DNA of 64,000 nucleotides from Metaphire vulgaris (Eukaryota > Annelida > Clitellata > Crassiclitellata > Megascolecidae), in contig CM030868.1 of assembly GCA_018105865.1 (NCBI GenBank), forward strand, positions 8,878,245 to 8,942,244, in the 5' to 3' direction. This document shows, piece by piece, positions 10,950 through 21,191 of this stretch (the stretch's first letter is position 1; each line of letters opens with the position of its first letter). The translations under genes and the position numbers were made by a program. The notes beneath the pieces were generated by a model. The model made no database searches. It saw nothing but the letters and a program-made list of their open reading frames with translations, and was not told the DNA's origin.

Positions 10950-11740
10950 TGCTTGATGCTTGACTGTATAAGTGTATATTTATTCTTCAAGTGCTCAGTC
11001 CAGAAACAAGTTCCATACTCCAGCATTTCCACTTCTCTCTATCTTAAGCCTTTCTTTTCAGGGTCTCATATTTGTTCTTTGCTGTCTGGTCGAACATCCA
11101 CTCCAGCATTGCTGTCATATCTTGTCTTCTATGTGTTTTCCATGTCAGCTTCCCCTCCAGTACTTCTCTTAGCAGGCACGTTTCTTCATCCATTTCTTTT
11201 GTCTAGTATGAATGGTGTTCATACGGCTTTTCTTTGCTTCTATCTTCTTCCATACCTCTTCATTGGTTATCTTTTCCACCCAGCTGATGTTTTCCATTCT
11301 CTCAAAATCCATATCTCGAATGTCTCTAGTCTCCTTATATCCTCTTTTCTAAGTGTCCATGTTTCTGCACCATAGGGTGTAACTGGCCAGATTAGTGTTT
11401 TGAGGTTGAGGCTTCTTTTCAGGAGTTCCCTTCTGTTTGTAAAGGCTTATTTCTTCATAGCAATTCTTCTCTTTATTTCTTGTTGGCATTTGGCATCTGT
11501 GGTGATCAGACTTCCAAGATGGCAGAACTCTTCTACTTGTTCTATTTCCATCCCACCCATGATTATTTTCATTTTCCCACTGATTCTGATGATTTTTCAT
11601 TATTTTGGTCTCCTGTAGGTTTATTTTCATTCTGTATTCCTTGATGTTGTGTTTAGAGAATCCACAAACCTCTGTAAGCCATCGTTGGTGTTTGCCATAA
11701 TTGCATGATCATCAGCATCAGTTATCATTTTTCCAACCAC
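10950..11740 (-). mobile_element. LINE fragment, RT active site to C-terminus
   Basis: On the minus strand the piece begins near 11735 with DADDHAIMANTNDGLQ, a changed YADD box. It continues through EEFCHLGSLITTDAKC (about 11500) and GAETWTLRKEDIRRLE (about 11340) toward 10950. These are hallmarks of the RT thumb and C-terminus of RTE/Jockey-type LINEs. Several frameshifts and stops are present. Confidence 0.75.
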
Positions 11741-11756
11741 AACAGCTCCATCTTCT

Positions 11757-11905
11757 TTGTACTCAAAGGCTTGTAGTATAAGTTCTTGTACTCAGTACTA
11801 ATTTTTAGTACTTGTAGATGTTTGTACTCGGTTTTTGGAATGCAAGTACTTATTAGGTACTTGTACTTGTACTTGAAGCATTGTGTACTTGCTACATCTC
11901 TGGCT
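11757..11905 (+). mobile_element. Isolated hAT end with AAGTAC subterminal repeats
   Basis: A cluster of GTACTTGTACTTG units ends in GTACTTGCTACATCTCTG. This is nearly the same as the end at 12590-12841 and in the same orientation. Inward it reads CAGAGATGTAGCAAGTAC, close to Tol2-like hAT termini. A second end in the same orientation implies a truncated or tandem copy. Confidence 0.7.
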
Positions 11906-11942
11906 ACATGCACTTCAATGGTACCAGTAATGCTGTTCCTTT

Positions 11943-12246
11943 AGGCTAATGACAAGCACATCCTCACAGATGGCCAAGTACCTGGAACTCAACGATATTT
12001 ATGATGAAGCCACTGATGAAGCCACTGATACCATCGTATTTTGGAACAGTGAAGTTAATAGAAAGGAGTTCAACAGGCTGTATAATGCAGCCATTAATTA
12101 GAGACCCTAGTGTGCCTGCTTCTGGCGCACCAATTAAACGCGTATTTAGCCAAGCTGGCTTGATCACGAGACCTCATAGGGCTAATACGACCGATGCAAG
12201 ACTATCATCTCTATTTTTTAGTGCAACTGTGATGATATTTAGATGA
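11943..12246 (+). pseudogene. hAT transposase C-terminal fragment
   Basis: The frame contains VPASGAPIKRVFSQAGL and a following RPHRANTTDARLSSLFF, matching the hAT C-terminal dimerisation region, where a conserved SAxxERxFSxAG motif precedes a leucine-rich tail. The upstream part (DIYDEATDE, FWNSEVNRKEFNRLYNAA) is in another frame, so there is at least one frameshift. It belongs to the hAT whose right end lies at 12841. Confidence 0.75.
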
Positions 12247-12266
12247 TAATAGGGTCAATTTTATTC

Positions 12267-12523
12267 GTGGCCGGACAAACTGTCCGAGGACAAAATGTCA
12301 CGGACAAAATGTCATGTAGAAAATGTCATGGGGACAAAATGTCACGGTTTAGGGTTAGGGTTAGTGTTAGGGTTAGTGTTACGGTTTAGGGTTAGTGTTA
12401 GGGTTAGAGTTAGGATGACATTTTGGCCGCTGACATTTTTCCGCTGACATTTTATCCCCATGACATTTTGTCCGTGACATTTTTAAGTGACATTTTGTCC
12501 TCGGACATTTTGTTCTAGCACCA
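12267..12523. mobile_element. 257-bp MITE with telomere-like core
   Basis: TTTTATTC is duplicated at 12259-12266 and 12524-12531. The arms are inverted repeats built of GACAAAATGTC units (about 12280-12342 and 12412-12510). Between them lies a GGGTTAGGGTTAGTGTTAGG tract, about 12345-12411, resembling degenerate TTAGGG telomere repeat. The 8-bp duplication suggests a hAT-type transposase moved it. It sits inside the 3' region of the hAT above. Confidence 0.8.
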
Positions 12524-12589
12524 TTTTATTCAATAACCGTGACAAACAGCTACCCGTTAATAAAGTGTAGGCCTACTTGCTGTTTGTAT

Positions 12590-12841
12590 TTGGCTATGAG
12601 GATAGGTACTTGTATTGTACTCGATCTTGGTACTTGTACTTGAGGCTTCAGTACTTGTACTTGTACTAGTACTTGGAGGCCAGGTACTTGTACTTGTATC
12701 GTACTCCCAGGTACTTGTACTCAAGGTAGAAACTCAGAGGCCAGGTACTTGTACTGAGTTTTTGGAATGCAAGTACTTGTACTTGTACTGAGCCCAGGTA
12801 CTTGTACTTGTACTTGAAGCATTGTGTACTTGCTACATCTC
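12590..12841 (+). mobile_element. hAT right end, dense subterminal repeats
   Basis: At least ten AGTACTTGTACTTG-type units lead to the terminus CTACATCTCTG at about 12841. Together with 11943-12246 this is the 3' half of one hAT. I could not identify its left end or target duplication. Confidence 0.75.
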
Positions 12842-12879
12842 TGTTCTCTTATAAGTTCTTCTGTGTAGATGTTTAAGAG

Positions 12880-13085
12880 TAATTATTATTATTATTTACG
12901 GCAATTTATATAGCGCAGTAACATAGCTGGAGCTAAAGTCAAGAGCACTTTACATAGAAGTCACTTATACGATTTGTTAAATAAGTGTGTTTTTATGAGT
13001 TTTTCTAAGCAGCTAACGGAATTCGCATTAATTATTATTTACGGCAATTTATATAGTGAAGTAACATAGCTGGAGCTATGGGGCC
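12880..13085 (-). mobile_element. Two stacked LINE 3' ends
   Basis: ATTATTATTATTTACGGCAA plus TTTATATAGCGCAG occurs at about 12885-12918 and again near 13026-13060, both reading as minus-strand LINE 3' termini. The second is cut after about 60 bp, where a plus-strand LINE fragment starts. Confidence 0.7.
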
Positions 13086-13600
13086 TTCCATTGCGCCAAC
13101 TCGTCCGCCTTCAAAGACTCCTAAATGCCACAGCACGGATGATCTTGAGCAATCACATTTCTCCCCTCCTCAAGGAGAAACTACACTGGCTGCGAATGCC
13201 TGAGCGTGTCGCGTACAAGAGATGTGTCCTGACGTTCCGGGCTCTACACGACCTAGGGTTCCCAGCCAACCTCGCAGCCCTGGTTAGCAGACGGCAGCTC
13301 CCTGATTCGCGGATGCAACTGAGATCAACTCAAGAACTCAGGCTGGCTGTACCTCCACCGTCACGTGCTGCAGTATTCGGCGAGAGATCAATGACACATG
13401 GGAATCCTATTCTGTGGAATATGCTACCAAGTGATATTACCACAGAGATTGACTCTGAACGGTTTCTGCGGAAACTCAAAACATTCTTTTTTCAAAAATC
13501 ATTTGGACTGTAAAGCGCTTTTGATTTTGAACTACTGTATATTCATGTTTACTGCGCTATATAAATTGGCTTGTTTAATAATTAATAATAATAATAATAA
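13086..13600 (+). mobile_element. LINE 3' fragment, C-terminal ORF intact
   Basis: A frame to 13513 encodes LPLRQLVRLQRLLNATARMI, HWLRMPERVAYKRCVLTFRA and SRAAVFGERSMTHGNPILW, ending in FLRKLKTFFFQKSF. This is the conserved C-terminus of the AATTTATATAGCGC LINE family. The 3' end reads GCGCTATATAAATTGGCTTG with a TAA-rich tail. It is 5'-truncated but little eroded. Confidence 0.82.
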
Positions 13601-13605
13601 TTAAT

Positions 13606-13965
13606 CACATCGTCCGGCATAGAGTTCTACAGGACAGGGTTCCCTGCATGATTGATCTGTCACCAAGCACGGCAGTCTCAGATGGCGGAGGGACAATCAA
13701 GAATATCCAACTATTGGATCGAAGTTCCTAGCGTCTGTCAATCATCGCTGCCCTGCGCACAAGTGTTGATAAGTACTCCGGACAGGTGGTGTCATTCAGG
13801 GCCCAGTATGTAATCAGGCATCGCTTGTAGATGATGTGCTCTCAGACCCCAAGCTTATCCCTGAGCAATGGTGTCACGTAATCGTTCCAGCGGGCTCCAA
13901 AGATCAGGTGAGAGGATGCATTGAGCACTGACTGAAGGTGGCTTAGCTGGCTCTCGCAAAGACTG
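13606..13965 (-). mobile_element. LINE C-terminal fragment
   Basis: Read on the minus strand from about 13965, the translation gives ESQLSHLQSVLNASSHLIFG and YVTPLLRDKLGV, then IYKRCLITYWALNDTTCPEY. These are the same RT C-terminal motifs as in neighbouring LINE fragments. Stops interrupt it. Confidence 0.7.
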
Positions 13966-13970
13966 AGTAA

Positions 13971-14456
13971 TATAATGCAATGTAACAGAATATTTGTATA
14001 GCAACTCTTCTGAAGAATAACTAAGAAGCATTCCTGCTGTGATTACTGTATATTGACAAAGAGATTAGTTTTAAGTCGTTTCAAAAAGAGGGTCATAGAA
14101 TTAGGAATTGCTAAGCCACACATACTGGTGTCAAGAGCATTCCAGAGGATAGGGCCAACTGATTCAAAACCTCATTTCAGGAACAAGGAGGTTCATGCTT
14201 GTGGCACACTGAGGAGACCCTGGGTTGTAGACCGAAGACATGGCCAATCAGGGCTAGAGCTAAGAGGATGGAGTAGCTCTGATCGATAAGATGGAGTGGC
14301 ACCAGCAAGAGAGAGCACAACCACTCTCAACACACAAAACTAAACTAAAGCAGGATAAGGCAGCCAGTGTAGAACAGACATCATATATTCACTAATGTGA
14401 TCACATCTTATGACTCCAGCAATCACCCTGGCTGCCGAACGAAGAACCATCTGGAG
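13971..14456 (-). mobile_element. LINE, 3' part (outermost layer of nest)
   Basis: Minus-strand LINE whose ORF continues across the DNA transposon at 14457-19339. On this side it reads LQMVLRSAARVIAGVIRCDH and onward to FLKRLKTNLFVNIQ. The 3' end near 13971-14010 (ATATTTGTATAGCAACTCTT) matches the LINE end at 35805. Its upstream half is at 19340-19720. Confidence 0.8.
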
Positions 14457-15031
14457 TAGTGTGGTGCTTAAAAAGAGTAAAAAATTAATTTACAATTTTC
14501 AGTTGTCTTACTCCCTCAAACTATTCCTCTTTAGCTAAAATCATTAGAAAAAAGTTTGAGCCTCTTATGGTAATTATTACTGGTAGCTCAATAACCTGAT
14601 AGGTAACGATTATGGTCACTATAGCTAATTTATCTAAAAAAAGAGACAAGGGTGTATATCAGCTATGCAGCACTTTAAGTCAAACAGTATTTTCAAATGG
14701 AAGCAAGAACATGTAAAATTGCAAAGTCTAAAATTGTAAAGACATTATGCCGGGATAAGCCTGCCTGTGCTGTGCAACTGTCTGTAATAAAAACTGAAGC
14801 TGTGACTCATCTTTGGTTATGAGGCCGCTCAGTTCTTGTATAAGCGCCACACCACGTTCTGCGTGGTCATTTACCACGCTCATTGCATGAACTGTCTTTG
14901 CCGCTTCCTGATAATCCTCCTGTGCCTCTCATAAGTCTGGGTCCTTATCGAAGTCAGTCAACATGTTCCTTGGTTGTTAAATCAGCAATAAGTTTGCCAT
15001 CCCAGTAAATCACCAGTGGCACATTGCCTTT

Positions 15032-17847
15032 CTTCTTCTTCAGGTGTCATGTATTTCTACGTTGACGACTATGGACTTCCATTTCTCTCTGTTGTGTGTT
15101 GCTTGTATTAATTCCAATTCTGTAGTCACCCCCTTTACATCAGTCAGTAAGCTGCTGATATACGTCATTCTTTGTCTTCCTCTTGATCTTTTGCCTTGAC
15201 TTTTCCAGTAGTTACCAGGTTTTCTATGCCTTTCTTCCTCATTATATGTCCAAACAATTGAAGTTGTCTTTTACCTATTGTAGATAGCAATTTTCTTTGT
15301 GTACCTGCCATTTCGAGTACTAATTCATTTGTTTTCTTTTCAGTCCAAGATATTTTCAACATTTTTCTTAAGAACCACATCTCTGCAGCTTGAAGCTTTT
15401 TCTTCATGACTTTAGAGATAGTCCACGTTCTGCCCCATATAACATGACTGGCCAAACATAGCATTCTAGAACCCTAATCCTTGTTTTCATTGTTAAATGT
15501 CGGTTTGTTAGTATGTGTTTTAAATTCCCAAAAGCTGCTTTGGCCATTCCTATTTTTGCTTTTATGTCTGATTCACTTTTCGCATCACTGGTGAACCAGC
15601 TTCCTAGATATTTGAATGACATGACTTGTTTAATTTTCTCTCCATTTATGTTGATATCGCATTTCGGAATGTCTTTCTTCTTGGATATCACTAGGCAGAA
15701 TGTTTTATTGATGTTTATTCTTAAACCTTTCTTCTCACTTTCTGTATTTACTTGATTTAGCAGTTCCTGCAATTTTTTTGTGAATCTGCTATCAGGGCTG
15801 CATCATCTCAAGGGTGTGGATGACTGGACATGTACCAGTTCAATGGAAGGAGGGAATTGTCCTAGCACTGTACAAAGGCCGAGGACCAAAGACCGAATGT
15901 TCGAGTCACAGGCCAATCACCCTCCTGTCCGTTCCTGGGAAGGTGTTTGCCCACGTGCTTCTTGCGAGACTCAATCCACTTCTGACAGCGAAACGTCGCC
16001 CACAGCAGTCCGGATTCACGGCGGGCCGATCCACGATGGACGCGATTCTCGCACTCAGACTCCTGTCCGAAATCCATCGGGAATTTAACAGACCGTTGCA
16101 GGTGGCTTACGTCGATCTGAAATCAGCCTTCGACTCTGTAGACCGTCAGGCACTTTGGATGGCACTCAGAGGTATTGGTGTTCCAACGTTCTTATTGAGC
16201 TTAATTAAAGACCTGCGAGGGCACGACTGCAAGAGTGCGTATCAATGGCATGCTATCTGAGGCATTCTTCACTGCCTCAGGAGTCCGTCAGGGCTGTGTC
16301 CTGGCTCCAGCACTCTTTTGCAGGGCTATGGACTGGATCCTGGAGCACGCTATTGGCCAGGCCGGGATCACCCCTACCGAACATAGCTTCTCCGACCTAG
16401 ACTACGCTGACGACGTTGCTCTTCTGGAAACAGTTAAGAACCTAGAAACATCACTCAATCAGATTGAGTCGACAGCCTCAAACTAGGGCTACATGTGTCC
16501 TGGACAAAAACCAAGCTGCAGAATCTAGGTTCTGGAGGAGACGAGGAGACATATACGTTAATGGACACCAGGTGGAAAATGTGTCAGAATTCACTTACCT
16601 GGGTAGTGTCCAGAGTTCTGATGGCAGGTGCCAGCGGGACATTAATCGCAGAATCGGCATAGCTGCATCTGCCATGAGATCTCTTCAAAATTTATGGCGC
16701 CAAAGACAGATACAGCTTACTAAGATCCGAATTTATCAGTCCTGCGTCCTGCCAATTCTCCTATATGGTTCTGAGACTTGGACTCTGCTGCACGAGACTC
16801 TGAAAGACTACAGGCATTCCATATGCGCTGTCAGAGACAGCTTCTCTGCATTCGCTGGTTCGACTGTGACCAACGAAGCAGTCTCCAAACAGACTGCCCT
16901 CCTGCCAGTGACAGAAATTTCTCTTTTCGGTCACGTGGCTCGCCAAGACAAGAACATTCCGCCCACCGCGCTCTCACCTGCGCTGCTCGACGCACCGAGA
17001 GGCCAGTCCTCCTCCGAGCTGGAGAAGACTTCCTGGCAGACCACGCCCCATGGCCCCAGCAGATCGGCGATGGTCTTCCTTCCACAATTCTTCAAATGGC
17101 ACTCAGCCATCGGTCGCGATCACATTGGCACAACGGACCTCTTCAGCCATGTGAACAAATGAATGAATGAATGCTGCATCATCTGCAAATATTAGATTAT
17201 TGATGTTCTGTCCACCAACTTTGACTCCTTCTACTTCTTCTTTGTTTTCCATGATTTCTTCTCCATATGCATTGAAAAATTCTGGAGATAATCCACATCC
17301 CTGTCTGGCACCTTTTAATATTTGAATCCATTTTCCAGTTGTTCCATTAATTCGAGTGTTGTTTTCTGGTTCCAATATATTTCTGTGAATATTCTTAAAT
17401 CTTTTCCGTCTATCCCTGCTCCTTCCAGACACTCAAAAGTTCATTATGACGGACATTATCGAAAAGCCTTTTCATAATCTATGAAACATATGTACAAGTC
17501 TTTCTGCATCTCAATACATCTTTCACTTAGCATTCTTAAAATATATATTGCATTTCTACAGCCACAGTCTTCTTTAAATCCAAATTGTTCTTCAGATGCC
17601 TTGTGTCTAATTTTATTTTTTGTTCTCCTTAGCAGTATTTTGAGAAGTAATTTTTCCAGATGGCTAATTATACTAATTGTTCTGAACGATTCACATTCTG
17701 TAGCATTTTGTTTTTTTGGTATAGGAATGATAATTGACCTACCCATGTTTTCAGGAATTGTTCCGTTGTCATATATTAGGTTTAGCAGTTCAGTTGTCTT
17801 TGAGATTCCAATGTCACCTGCCTTTTGTATCATTTCAATAGAGATGC
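15032..17847 (-). mobile_element. LINE inserted in the transposon gene (layer 3)
   Basis: The target duplication AAAGGCAATG (minus strand) is at 17848-17857 and 15022-15031. The 3' tail is a short GAA repeat. RT pieces: PKKQNATECESFRTISIISH and EEQFGFKEDCGCRNAI (about 17700-17560), GARQGCGLSPEFFNAYGEEI, FADDAA (about 17185-17205), then after the inserted LINE KKGLRININKTFCLVIS and FKYLGSWFTSDAKSE, RKMLKISWTEKKTNELVL, and RQLQLFGHIMRKKGIENLV. About 1.44 kb without its own insert, 5'-truncated. Confidence 0.85.
15809..17172 (+). mobile_element. LINE inserted beside the YADD box of another LINE (layer 4)
   Basis: The target duplication GCTGCATCATCT is at 15797-15808 and 17173-17184. The insert is plus-strand, 5'-truncated, and ends in a TGAA repeat (about 17160-17172). 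It encodes an I/Nimb-like reverse transcriptase: LLSVPGKVFAHVLLARLNPL, SGFTAGRSTMDAILALRLL, YVDLKSAFDSVDRQALW, ASGVRQGCVLAPALFCRAMD, DLDYADDVALL, EFTYLGSVQSSDGRCQRDIN, and SCVLPILLYGSETWTLL. Two or three frameshifts break it. Confidence 0.88.
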
Positions 17848-19339
17848 CATTGCCTTTAAACTCAGCTTTTAATGTTGCTGCTTGCTGAAATCTGTGTTTC
17901 ATTCTCTGTCGGCGAATCGAGTCGTGATTGAGGGCCAGGTCTTCAATGTTATGACCTAAGCTCTGTGCAGTTTCAACAAGAACATGCATCGCCTTTCGAT
18001 CTGACATTTTTGTTCTGTCCAGAGCAGCTGCAAGTTCTAGTGTTATAATACTGTTTCTGCCTCTCTTTCTCTTTTTAGAAGTCTTATAACTGCAACCTCC
18101 AACAGCTCCCTCCTCAGTTTCAGCATATGTATCGTGACTGCTACTGGCCTCATCAGTTTCGTAATCAGTGCTACTGGTGCTGGATATCAATACTGCCCTT
18201 TCATTTTGCCTTCTTTACAGGTCTTCCATTCGCTGGCGTCTGGCAATCAGTTCTTTCTGTCTCATGGCTGATCGGTTTTCCTTTGCATCTACACCTGACA
18301 TTGATCCCCTTCTTCCCTTTTCTCTTCGAAGTAGCAAGAACTGTCTGTCTTCATCTATTTGTATCGTGCCAAGAGCATCGGCATGGGCAATGTCGAATAG
18401 ATCATCTAATCTGGAAGTGAACTCAGCCTCTCTTGATTGTTGGCTCAAAGACTGATGGCCTTTATTCTTCTTAAGCAAACGCCACTCTTCAAATGATCAT
18501 TTTAGTTTAGTTTGACAGTTCTGTGCATCTCTTATAGGAATTCTTGCTTTGTGCCAAAATTTTGCAATTTCTTTGCCAGTGGCTGCTGATGACTGTCTAA
18601 TAGTTTCATGCATTTCTAGGTGATGATGTAGAAAAAAACCAAGTGCCATGCGTACAGATGGCAGCTTACTACCAGTCAGTTCAGTCACAGTAGATCCAAG
18701 AAGATAGACTATGTTTTGAGATCTAATTGTTGCTGCCATTTCATATTTCATTAACCGATTGCAACTACAGCAGTAATAACCGAGTTCATTAAAGAAATGT
18801 TTCTAAAACACTCTATTATACAGCTAATCATATGTGTGTACTGTGAACAAATCAGCATCCACATTCTAAGTGGCTATTTATACCAACATTGAGCTGATGT
18901 CAGCACTGCTGAGTCAGCACTGCTGACTGCTCACAGTCAGCACACAATATAAACAATAAACAATGTCTGTGGAAAATGGAAATGCTTTATGTCAGCAGTC
19001 TCAAGCAACATTAGTCCACTGGTGACTGCTGATTTGTGATGAAGTTACATGATCAATCAATCTCACTATTAAAGTGCTAAATTTAAATAATACTGCAACC
19101 AAGGTTTTACATTTGCACTGTTTTGCAGCTTAAATCTCAGCTTAAATCTTTATATTAGAAGCTAATATGTATGCATTGAAGCTATTTATCTCGGCAAAAC
19201 TTTAGAGTAATTGAGCTACCTCTAAATATTCTCCAATGAGGCTGATATTTTGCCTGCATTTTTTTCTTACATATACAAACAAAATGGGGGGAGGGTATTA
19301 AGAAGATATTTACAAACTTCAAAAATAAGCACCACCCTA

Positions 19340-19720
19340 ATCTGGAGTTTACCAAGTCTCACAGAAGGAAGACCAGCAAAAAGTGAACCACAGTAGTCAA
19401 GTTTAGAGCAAATAAAAGCATTGTTTGTAAAGCAGATGGCATGTTTAATGTATATCGAATCACTCTAAGCTGACGGAGATGATAGAAGCAACTGAGACAA
19501 AGTGAGTAAATATGTTCCATAAGGTTAACTCAGAGTCCAGGATTGTGCCAAGATCACGGACAAAAGAGGAAAAAGAGTGGTCAGTGAAAACTGCATAGAT
19601 AGTGGTGAGAGGGACAACCTTGTCTTACTCCCCTTAACAACCTTCCTGGCTCTGAGTCTTTTCCATTCACTCGGATGTTTAAGGCGACACTGACATGACA
19701 TTCTTATGCTCCACATTGAT
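19340..19720 (-). mobile_element. LINE, upstream part (outermost layer of nest)
   Basis: The minus-strand translation near the junction, DYCGSLFAGLPSVRLGKLQ, joins to LQMVLRSAARVIAG at 14456 once the transposon is removed. Further up, VRDLGTILDSELTLW and a weak RQGCPLSPL-like piece (about 19600-19660) indicate RT sequence, with stops. Confidence 0.75.
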
Positions 19721-19990
19721 CAAGTGTAGCAATAAACTTGTAACATGCAAACCATATTTGTATTATGCAGAAAATGATTACTACATCCATATTTCGTTCT
19801 TCCTGTTCTGTTCTATTACTATAATAAATGACACTGAAATTCTAGGGTCAGAATTTCAAAATATGGACCACAAAAATATTGCTGAAAATAATGGCCTTTG
19901 AAGGAATTTTTTGTGGCTCACTTGTTTAAATAAAAGTTTCATAAAAAGTCTTTATGATGCAGCTATACTGTAAAAGCATAAATGAAAAAC

Positions 19991-20098
19991 CTTGACAATC
20001 TTCAAATAGCAAAGAGCTCGGTTAGTGTAGGGCACAACACGATCGGAAAACAGTTCAATGCACTTGGTGAAGCACTTGATTGCTTCCATGTATTCACC
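19991..20098 (-). CDS. SPAG1: SPAG1-like exon f (TPR)
   Basis: A 108-bp, phase 0-0 exon encodes 36 residues: GEYMEAIKCFTKCIEL, FSDRVVPYTNRALC and YLKIVK. This is the core of a TPR unit, and the YTNRALCYLK block is characteristic of the third TPR domain of SPAG1. The upper boundary is a TTAATTAAAG acceptor and the lower boundary is AAG then GTTTTT. It continues NKLFAK of the exon at 26666-26870 and is followed in frame by YDEVLSDC at 6263. The asparagine in YTNRA is a carboxylate-clamp position. The 13.7-kb intron below it contains the nested transposon stack. Confidence 0.88.
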
Positions 20099-20734
20099 CT
20101 TTAATTAAAAGTCAAACAAATATATTAACATCCAATACATCACACACATAATTACATATTCCTCAGCAAAATCTACAAATAGCTGCTAAAAAAGGTAGCC
20201 ACTTGAAACAGCCACTATGAAAAATAGCATAAAGTTTATTTATATTTTTTATTATAAAATATAGAAGTAGTCTGGAAAGACTTCAAGAAAGTCCAATGTC
20301 AGTGTCATGGTTGATTATACATGTACTTAATTAGAGGTTCACTGATTATAATCGGCCAGCAGATAATTATGAGCCTTGAACAATCAGCTGATTGCCAATC
20401 ATGGTTCCTTCTAAGCTGCACTAGCGTGCGCTGGCGCACAGATTTTTGGCTTGTAGCGCACACATTTTCTGCCCAGCGCACGAAAAATGAAAAGGAATTT
20501 AAGCACTCAAACCATTTTATCTTGGTGACTCAAACCGTTCTGTTGCGCTAACTTCAAAACCAGCGATATAACAACGTGCGACTATTAAAGCGGAAGCCTG
20601 CAAAATCTTTCCATTATTTACTAATCCGGGTTATTATTAGTTTCCGTCGTTGCAGTCCAACGAGATAAAGTCAAAAATTATAGCATCAAAATCTCCAGGA
20701 TCAGAGGAGGTAAAGAGAAGGTAAAAGTTGGAGC

Positions 20735-20919
20735 CATGAAAACCTCTCAGGTAAAAAGTAAAGGTTTTCACCCGTAGGCTCACGCCCGTAGGGTCCGGTG
20801 CTGATCCCCTATTTAGTAAACCTCTATGAGTTACTATCGCAATGTTGCCATTGGATGTTACATACTAACATTTTGAACCCGTGTCAAGATGATATTACCA
20901 CTCATCTATCTTCCCGCCT
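20735..20919 (-). repeat. tRNA-derived SINE, diverged copy
   Basis: From 20919 downward on the minus strand it reads AGGCGGGAAGATAGATGAGT, then a B-box-like GGGTTCAAAATG, then GTAACATCCAATGGCAACAT. The tail GATCAGCACCGGACCCTAC also occurs at about 25905-25930, where a further tail fragment may lie. Confidence 0.65.
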
Positions 20920-20964
20920 CTCTCAGGAACAATTTAATGACAACAGGAACAATTTAATGCAATT

Positions 20965-21191
20965 AATCTTTTGCTAGATGTGTGTGTGGGACTTTTCAAG
21001 CCTCGAGTGCTGATTGCGAGAGAGATTTAAGCCTAATGAATGCCATTAAAACAAAAAGTAGAAATCGGCTGGAAACAAATCATCTTGAGAACTTGATGAG
21101 AATTAAACTTTACAAGTCAACTGAAAACATCAATATTGATAATGTGTATCAATTTTGGAAAACAGGAAAAGGAAGGAGAGAAAAAAACTAG
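20965..21191 (+). pseudogene. hAT transposase C-terminal dimerisation fragment
   Basis: The frame reads FQASSADCERDLSLMNAIKT then KSRNRLETNHLENLMRIKLY, the canonical hAT C-terminal signature (SSxxCERxFSxMNxIKT, RNRL, LMRIK) as found in transposon-derived KIAA1586/ZMYM-type proteins. It ends at a stop at 21191. The catalytic DDE part is missing, so it is a remnant belonging to the surrounding 20400-21468 element. Confidence 0.85.

Larger units (their letters stand above)
14728..18800 (-). pseudogene. Uncharacterised high-copy family protein, likely the element's transposase
   Basis: Blocks in order on the minus strand: YYCCSCNRLMKYEMAATIRS (about 18790-18735), IRQSSAATGKEIAKFWHKA, LDDLFDIAHADALGTIQIDE (about 18410-18350), ELAAALDRTKMSDRKAM (about 18040-17990), then, after the LINE insertion, GNVPLVIYWDGKLIADL (about 15028-14980) and HAMSVVNDHAERGVALIQE (about 14900-14840), with a stop at 14728. 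From memory this resembles a family labelled Cc8L18.2-like in several invertebrate genomes. Frameshifts occur between blocks, and the central part between the WDGKL region and the C-terminus is missing. An acidic residue in WDGK would fit a first catalytic position of a DDE enzyme, but that is inference. Confidence 0.65.
14457..19339 (-). mobile_element. DNA transposon, 8-bp duplication ATCTGGAG
   Basis: ATCTGGAG is duplicated at 14449-14456 and 19340-19347. The ends read TAGTGTGGTGCTTA and, inward from the right, TAGGGTGGTGCTTA. Similarity continues further in (GAGCCTC and GGTAGCTCAAT blocks). Deleting it joins a LINE reading frame. It carries a broken gene on the minus strand (14728-18800) and was itself hit by a LINE (15032-17847). 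Without that LINE nest the element is about 2.06 kb. Superfamily is unresolved: 8-bp duplications fit hAT or P-like elements, but the protein is not a recognisable hAT transposase. Confidence 0.82.

Noticed and set aside
10953..11375. 140-codon plus-strand open frame
   Set aside because: It is the antisense shadow of a minus-strand LINE RT fragment (HLGSLITTDAKC, GAETWTLRKED).
12344..12411. True telomere or chromosome end
   Set aside because: The GGGTTAG units are degenerate, only about 65 bp long, and enclosed in inverted repeats with a target duplication. It is part of a MITE.
17481..17888. 135-codon plus-strand open frame
   Set aside because: It is antisense to the LINE RT and transposon gene on the minus strand, where the recognisable motifs are.
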